Part shown: piece by piece, positions 59,940 through 64,000 of the stretch | Numbering within the stretch: the first letter of the stretch is position 1 | Layout: each line of letters opens with the position of its first letter | NCBI RefSeq assembly: GCF_014646055.1 | Contig: NZ_BMMS01000005.1 | Span: 186,001 to 250,000, forward strand | Reading direction: 5' to 3' | DNA: 64,000 nt | Origin: Wenjunlia tyrosinilytica | Lineage (GTDB): Bacteria; Actinomycetota; Actinomycetes; Streptomycetales; Streptomycetaceae | Made by a program: the position numbers and the translations under genes | Notes under the pieces: model-generated | Database searches by the model: none | What the model saw: only the letters and a program-made list of their open reading frames with translations | What the model was told of the DNA's origin: nothing

Positions 59940-61298
59940 GTGATCTTCGCCGACCGTCGGGAAGCCGGGCGCCAACTGGCCGGCCGGCTGCGGCACCTGC
60001 GGGACGAGGACGTGGTCGTGGTCGGCCTCCCCCGGGGCGGTGTCCCGGTGGCCGAACAGGTCGCACGAGCCTTGCGGGCCCCGCTGGACGTCAGCGTGGT
60101 CCGCAAGCTCGGCGTTCCCGTCCAGCCCGAGTTGGGCATGGGAGCCGTCGGAGAGGACGGCGTACGGGTGATCAACGACGAGGTGGTGCGCCTCGCCCAT
60201 GTCTCCGATGCCGAGCTGGCCGAGGTCGAGGAGCGCGAACGCGCCGAACTCGACCGGCGGGCCGCCCGGTACCGGGGCGGGCGAGGCCCCACGCAGGTCC
60301 GGGGTCGGACCGTTGTCGTCGTCGACGACGGCATCGCCACGGGTTCGACGGCTCTGGCCGCCTGCCGGATCGCCCGGGAGCGGGGAGCGGCCCGGGTGGT
60401 GCTGGCGGTACCGGTGGCGCCGCCCAGATGGTCCGCCCGGCTCGGCCCGGCGGCGGACGAACTGGTGGTCCTGGAGACTCCGGCCGACTTCATCTCCGTC
60501 GGGCAGTTCTACGTCGACTTCGCGCAGACCACGGATCAGGACGTGCTCGCCTGCCTGGAACGGGCGGCGGCACGGGAGCGGGGATCCGGGCGCTCCGAGC
60601 CCACGTCGCGCGATCCCGGGGAGCCCCACCCGGCGGACGCCGGCACGGAGGATCCCACGCCGGAGGACATCGAGGTCGAGGTCCCGTTGGGCACCGTGCG
60701 CCTCGGCGGGCGCCTCACCGTGCCCCGAGAGGCAAGAGGCGTCGTGGTGTTCGCCCATGGCAGCGGCAGCAGCCGTCGCAGCACGCGCAACCGCTATGTC
60801 GCCGTCAAGCTGAACCGGGCCGGGCTGGCCACGCTGCTGTTCGACCTGCTCACCGAGGACGAGGCGCGTGAGCGGACCAATGTGTTCGACACCGAACTGC
60901 TGGCCGGCAGGCTGTCCGCGGCCACCGAGTGGGTCAGGGGGATGCCCGAATGCCTCGGCCTGCGCCTGGGCTGGTTCGGTGCCAGCACGGGGGCGGCGGC
61001 CGCTCTGTGGGCGGCCGCCGAGCCGAGCGCGGGTATCGTCGCGATCGTCTCCCGCGGCGGGCGCCCGGACCTGGCCGGTCCAAGGCTGCCCGAGGTGAGC
61101 ACCCCCACCCTGCTGATCGTGGGCAGCCAGGACCAGGTGGTGCTCGATCTCAACCGCGAGGCACAGGCCCGACTGCGCTGCGAGAACCGTCTCGTCGTCG
61201 TCCCCGGCGCCTCGCACCTGTTCCAGGAGCCGGGCACGCTCGGCGCCGTCGCCGACCTGGCCCGCGACTGGTTCCTCGACCATATGACCTCTGACTGA
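59940..61298 (+). CDS. Phosphoribosyltransferase-hydrolase fusion protein
   Basis: This 452-aa cytosolic protein joins two enzymes. Residues 1-205 are a type I phosphoribosyltransferase-like domain with the PRPP loop VVVVDDGIATGSTA (125-138) and LPRGGVPVAEQ near the N-terminus. Residues about 245-450 are an alpha/beta hydrolase of the dienelactone-hydrolase type with nucleophile Ser349 (GWFGASTGAA), an acid in VGSQDQVV and a late His in PGASHLF. A Pro/Asp/Glu-rich linker connects them. The substrate of either half is unknown; such fusions recur in Actinobacteria. AGGAGG 7 nt before the GTG is a strong ribosome site. It lies 44 bp after glpK and may be co-transcribed. Confidence 0.88.
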   Translation: MIFADRREAGRQLAGRLRHLRDEDVVVVGLPRGGVPVAEQVARALRAPLDVSVVRKLGVPVQPELGMGAVGEDGVRVINDEVVRLAHVSDAELAEVEERERAELDRRAARYRGGRGPTQVRGRTVVVVDDGIATGSTALAACRIARERGAARVVLAVPVAPPRWSARLGPAADELVVLETPADFISVGQFYVDFAQTTDQDVLACLERAAARERGSGRSEPTSRDPGEPHPADAGTEDPTPEDIEVEVPLGTVRLGGRLTVPREARGVVVFAHGSGSSRRSTRNRYVAVKLNRAGLATLLFDLLTEDEARERTNVFDTELLAGRLSAATEWVRGMPECLGLRLGWFGASTGAAAALWAAAEPSAGIVAIVSRGGRPDLAGPRLPEVSTPTLLIVGSQDQVVLDLNREAQARLRCENRLVVVPGASHLFQEPGTLGAVADLARDWFLDHMTSD

Positions 61299-61383
61299 AC
61301 GACCTCTGACTGACACGCCCCGGTCCGGCGGCGGGCCGCACGCCTGCGGTCCATCCGCTGTCCATCCGCTGGTCCATCCGCTG
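61286..61383. repeat. Duplicated gene end and 11-bp tandem repeats
   Basis: GACCTCTGACTGA at 61286-61298 includes the last codons and stop of the fusion gene and is repeated exactly at 61301-61313. TCCATCCGCTG then occurs three times at 61350-61360, 61361-61371 and 61373-61383. Confidence 0.88.
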
Positions 61384-61456
61384 CGCGACTTCGGCAACAC
61401 TGTTGCTCAAGTCCCGGGTGACCGCACCCCGGACCGCCCCCGCGGGCCTGCCGGAG

Positions 61457-61478
61457 CGGGGCCTCGAGGCAGGCCCCG
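61457..61478. terminator. Hairpin between convergent genes
   Basis: CGGGGCCT (61457-61464) pairs with AGGCCCCG (61471-61478) with a 6-nt loop, between the convergent fusion gene and DUF3048 gene. Confidence 0.5.
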
Positions 61479-61535
61479 ACAGCCGAGATCGACGACCAGG
61501 ACAGGCCGCTGCGCCTGCGCGGCCTCCACTGCCGG

Positions 61536-62522
61536 TCACCGTGCGGCGAACAGCACCCAGACCGGCCCCCGGGCGAACGCCATCCGGTCCCCCGAGGCCG
61601 TGGTGAACTCGGTGCCCTCCTGCGCGCTCCCCCGCTTCCAGCGCACGTCGTAGCCCTTGCCGTCGCGCAGGACGAACGCCGTGCCCGATCCGACCGACTC
61701 CGTGTAGGGGGAGACGGCGCCCCACCGGTCGTGGAACCGCGAGGGGCGGACCTTGACGTACTGGACCACGACCGTCGCGGCGCCGAGCCGCCCTCCGTCC
61801 GTCGTCCGCGCGGCCTGCCCGTCCATGGACACCAGCCATCGGTGCTCGTCCTGCGACCAGGTGAAGCCGTAGCGCCCCACGGGGAAGCGCACGGTGCGCT
61901 CGGCGACCGGATGCCCGCCCTTGGGCATGTCGCCGAAGCGGAAGCCGATGTCCGGGGCATCGCTCGCCGAGGGCGGGACGGCCAGGACACGCCCGGTGTC
62001 CACATAGAGGTTGTGCGGCGCCGGGCGGCTGTTGTCCCGCGAGTACGCCGAGGGCACCTTCTCCGGGGGACGCGCGTGGAGCGGGGCCGCCTCCAGCAGC
62101 GGTTGCAGCTTGCTCTGCACTCCCGAGTACGCCAGGTCCGGCTCGCCGAACTGCCGCAGCAGTTCCAGATCCGACTCCCGCGCACTGCGGACGGGCCCGG
62201 CCTTCGCCGGCGTGTGCGAGGAGAAGACAGCCAGGATGCGGGTCTGCCCTGCCTCGACCTGCTCGACGTAGACGATGTCCGCCTTCCCGAGCCCGGTCTG
62301 CGGACGGGCCGACGGAACATTGTCGATCTTCACCGCGAGCACCGGGGCCGGACGGCCGGGAAGCCCGGTGAACGTGGACACCGACGAGGCCCGGCCGCTC
62401 GAGTCCTGGTTGCCGGAGCCGTCGCAGGCACCGAGACCGAGGGACAGGAGCGCGGCCGACGCCACCGCGACGAGCGCCCCGCGCCTGCGCGAGCGGCGCC
62501 CGAACCCGTTCAAGTCGCTCAT
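61536..62522 (-). CDS. DUF3048 lipoprotein
   Basis: This 328-aa lipoprotein of the DUF3048 (YerB-like) family has a basic start (NGFGRRSRRRG), a hydrophobic segment and the lipobox LGAC with lipidated Cys33. Family blocks are APVLAVKIDNVPSARPQTGL, ADIVYVEQVEAGQTRILAVF, GPVRSARESDLELL and a late VRPSRFHDRWG. It would sit on the outer face of the membrane; the biochemical role of the family is unknown. The ATG at 62522 has GGGA upstream; the in-frame extension to 62729 lacks a signal-like sequence and is rejected. It is divergent from the DUF4230 gene. Confidence 0.88.
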   Translation of the reverse strand: MSDLNGFGRRSRRRGALVAVASAALLSLGLGACDGSGNQDSSGRASSVSTFTGLPGRPAPVLAVKIDNVPSARPQTGLGKADIVYVEQVEAGQTRILAVFSSHTPAKAGPVRSARESDLELLRQFGEPDLAYSGVQSKLQPLLEAAPLHARPPEKVPSAYSRDNSRPAPHNLYVDTGRVLAVPPSASDAPDIGFRFGDMPKGGHPVAERTVRFPVGRYGFTWSQDEHRWLVSMDGQAARTTDGGRLGAATVVVQYVKVRPSRFHDRWGAVSPYTESVGSGTAFVLRDGKGYDVRWKRGSAQEGTEFTTASGDRMAFARGPVWVLFAAR

Positions 62523-62768
62523 ACATCCCAGCTCACCACGGAAGCCGCCCCGGGAACAGGGGGCACGCCCCGCGCCGGACCCGGACGCCCGTCCCACGCC
62601 CGGCCCCTTCCCCGCCCTGTCCCGAATGGCACCGGCCAAGGCGGCACAAAAGGCGTCAATCCCCCTTCTCCGCAGCGCCATCCGGGCGACGGGGGCCATG
62701 GACGCGGCCGCCGGGGGAAGGCGCGCCATCGGGAAGGCCCCCCGTAGCTGACCGGAGGTGCAACCGCG

Positions 62769-63533
62769 ATGTCGCCCCTACACCGTTCCGGCACGGCGTC
62801 CACCGACGTCGAGGAGCCGGGCTCCGACACCGGCCTCAACGAGCCCAGGACCCCGCAGCGCCACCCGTCCCGCTCACGTGCGCGTCTGACCCGTGTGCCG
62901 TGGTGGATCGGGCTGCCGGGCGCCGTCGCCGTTCTGGTGGCGCTGCTCCTGCTGGCAGGCCGGCTGAGCCTGCTGCCCGGCCTCGGCGACATCTTCGGCG
63001 AGAGGACCCACGACCGTTCCGGCCCGGCGCTGCTGAAGTCCATTCAGGACATGAGCCGCTACGAGGCCGCGTCCGGCAGCTTCCAGGTCGTGGTGGATCT
63101 GGACAAGGACGCCAGGTTCCTGCCCGATTCGGTGCGCGGCAGCCGCACCCTGTATGTGGGCGTGGGCAGCGTCAGCGCCGGCGTGGACCTCGGGAGCGTC
63201 GGCAAGAGTGCCGTGACCGTGAACGACGACCGCACCCGTGCCACCCTGCGCCTGCCCCATGCCTCGCTCGGCAGGCCCGCCCTGGACGCGGACCACTCCT
63301 ACACGGTCTCCAAGCAGCGGGGACTCTTCGACCGGCTGGGCGACTTCTTCTCCGACAACCCCGCCGACGAGCACCAGGTGAACAAGCTGGCGGTCGAGCA
63401 CATCGCGAAGGCGGCCAAGGAGAGCGGGCTGACGGCGCAGGCCGAGAAGAACACCACCAGCATGCTGCGGGGCCTGCTCCGGTCGCTCGGCTTCACCGAT
63501 GTGACGGTTCACTACGGCGCGGCGGCGCGGTAG
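62769..63533 (+). CDS. DUF4230 family membrane-anchored protein
   Basis: This 254-aa protein has a disordered, charged N-terminus of about 42 residues, one membrane helix (about 44-66) and an extracytoplasmic DUF4230 domain (about 85-250; LLKSIQDMSRYEAASGSFQVVVD, then RTLYVGVGSVSAGVDLG). The function of the family is unknown. GGAGGTG lies 8 nt before the ATG. It is divergent from the DUF3048 lipoprotein gene with 246 bp between; both products face the cell exterior. Confidence 0.85.
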   Translation: MSPLHRSGTASTDVEEPGSDTGLNEPRTPQRHPSRSRARLTRVPWWIGLPGAVAVLVALLLLAGRLSLLPGLGDIFGERTHDRSGPALLKSIQDMSRYEAASGSFQVVVDLDKDARFLPDSVRGSRTLYVGVGSVSAGVDLGSVGKSAVTVNDDRTRATLRLPHASLGRPALDADHSYTVSKQRGLFDRLGDFFSDNPADEHQVNKLAVEHIAKAAKESGLTAQAEKNTTSMLRGLLRSLGFTDVTVHYGAAAR

Positions 63534-63631
63534 GCATCACCAACGCCGGGCACCGCACACGGCAGGCATTCCACACGGCAGGCCAGCGCGGCAGGGGCAC
63601 ACACGGCAGGGAGACGGCCCGGACGGGCCGG

Positions 63632-63754
63632 TCAGTCGGGCGGCCCGAGGAGCAGACCGATCCCGTAGTCCGCCCGCTCGGTGGCGACGGGCAGCGCCGC
63701 CAGGGAGTACTCGTACGGCAGGGCCAGCGCGATTCCGGGGTAGCGGCGGGCCAT
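63632..63754 (-). pseudogene. Short fragment resembling a GAF/SpoIIE sensor domain
   Basis: A 40-codon frame reads RYPGIALALPYEYSLAALPV, then ATERADYGIGLLLG, before a stop. The RYP-x-LP-Y and alternating Ala/Leu pattern is like the start of a GAF-type strand in Streptomyces SpoIIE phosphatases, where the chain normally continues for hundreds of residues. Nothing similar continues on either side, and the upstream DNA turns abruptly AT-rich. It is probably a truncated remnant; the resemblance is weak and chance is possible. Confidence 0.35.
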
Positions 63755-63852
63755 CGCACTTGAAAGTTACGGAATAGATAGCTAGATGAGTCAAAATCCA
63801 CTGGATGAGCGCCATAGTTGCCTGATCACAACGGATTCCATCGCCTGGAGGG

Positions 63853-63877
63853 CCTTGACGCCACGTTCACGTCAAGG
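63853..63877. promoter_or_regulatory. Operator-like inverted repeat
   Basis: CCTTGACG (63853-63860) and CGTCAAGG (63870-63877) form an 8-bp perfect inverted repeat with a 9-bp spacer. The TTGAC-N-GTCAA layout resembles MerR-family operators that overlap promoters. It lies about 108 bp before the ATG at 63985. A hairpin role is the alternative. Confidence 0.45.
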
Positions 63878-63984
63878 GTTTCATTCCGTCACCGGGATGC
63901 CGGTCTTCATTTGCCTGTGCCCCACACCTCAGAGGTGCTCCCACCAGAGGCGATACCCCTCCCGCAAGCCCGATCGGACCCTGC

Positions 63985-64000
63985 ATGACCGACACGCTCC
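63985..64000 (+). CDS. Possible start of a gene cut by the window end
   Basis: An ATG at 63985 opens MTDTL and runs off the edge. No obvious ribosome site precedes it. It is listed only because the preceding 200 bp have no other gene and contain an operator-like repeat. Confidence 0.25.

Overview
The window is very GC-rich with GC-rich third codon positions, frequent GTG starts and several actinobacterial families (streptogrisin-like protease, AA10 LPMO, multi-domain SpoIIE-type phosphatases, ECF42/DGPF pair, actinobacterial lasso operon). It looks like a Streptomyces or close relative, probably an accessory part of a chromosome. No rRNA, tRNA, CRISPR array, integrase or transposase was recognised.

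Layout. 1-1758: the 3' end of an ABC exporter gene, coupled to a divergent Ser/Thr kinase. 1896-5579: a fatty-acid catabolism unit of acyl-CoA dehydrogenase, TetR regulator and acyl-CoA ligase, in which three copies of one inverted repeat (GAGAC-N13-GTCTC type) lie in the two intergenic regions. 6602-9461: a compact lasso peptide operon (A, C, fused RRE-B) on the minus strand. The predicted core is GSSSSGSADANSQYYW with a Gly1-Asp9 ring, and there is no dedicated exporter next to it. 9919-11142: a ROK regulator. 11366-33271: a mixed stretch with three GH15 glucoamylase/trehalase-like paralogues, an ECF sigma factor, a DUF2252 protein, an SDR, a truncated cytochrome bd fragment, membrane proteins, a potassium channel, a cyclase, a GMC oxidoreductase, a Ppx/GppA phosphatase, the ECF42/DGPF pair, a FUSC transporter and a frameshifted amidohydrolase remnant.

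33403-46414 is the most unusual block. It holds a DUF4132-type protein, a 1634-aa protein, a MoxR-type AAA+ ATPase, a DUF5682-VWA fusion and a SWIM zinc-finger protein, all on the plus strand and mostly joined by 4-bp stop/start overlaps. Its composition parallels the uncharacterised E. coli yehI-yehL-yehM-yehP-yehQ locus, but yehM and yehP equivalents are fused here. A MoxR ATPase with a MIDAS-containing VWA partner suggests an ATP-driven remodelling complex. The substrate is unknown, and a stress or biological-conflict role is only a hypothesis.

46552-64000: an HdeD-like membrane protein, HSP20, a membrane-anchored LPMO, a PLP aminotransferase, two tail-to-tail SpoIIE-type phosphatases, a streptogrisin-like protease with a long Gly/Ala/Asp repeat tail, a glpF-glpK glycerol uptake operon, a phosphoribosyltransferase-hydrolase fusion, a DUF3048 lipoprotein and a DUF4230 protein. 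The right edge has a small truncated ORF, an operator-like inverted repeat and the possible start of another gene.

A recurring feature is short tandem repeats (5, 9, 10, 15, 16 and 17 bp units) in intergenic DNA, often just after stop codons or between convergent genes. Start codons were chosen from ribosome binding sites, overlaps and family N-termini. Doubtful ones are flagged.
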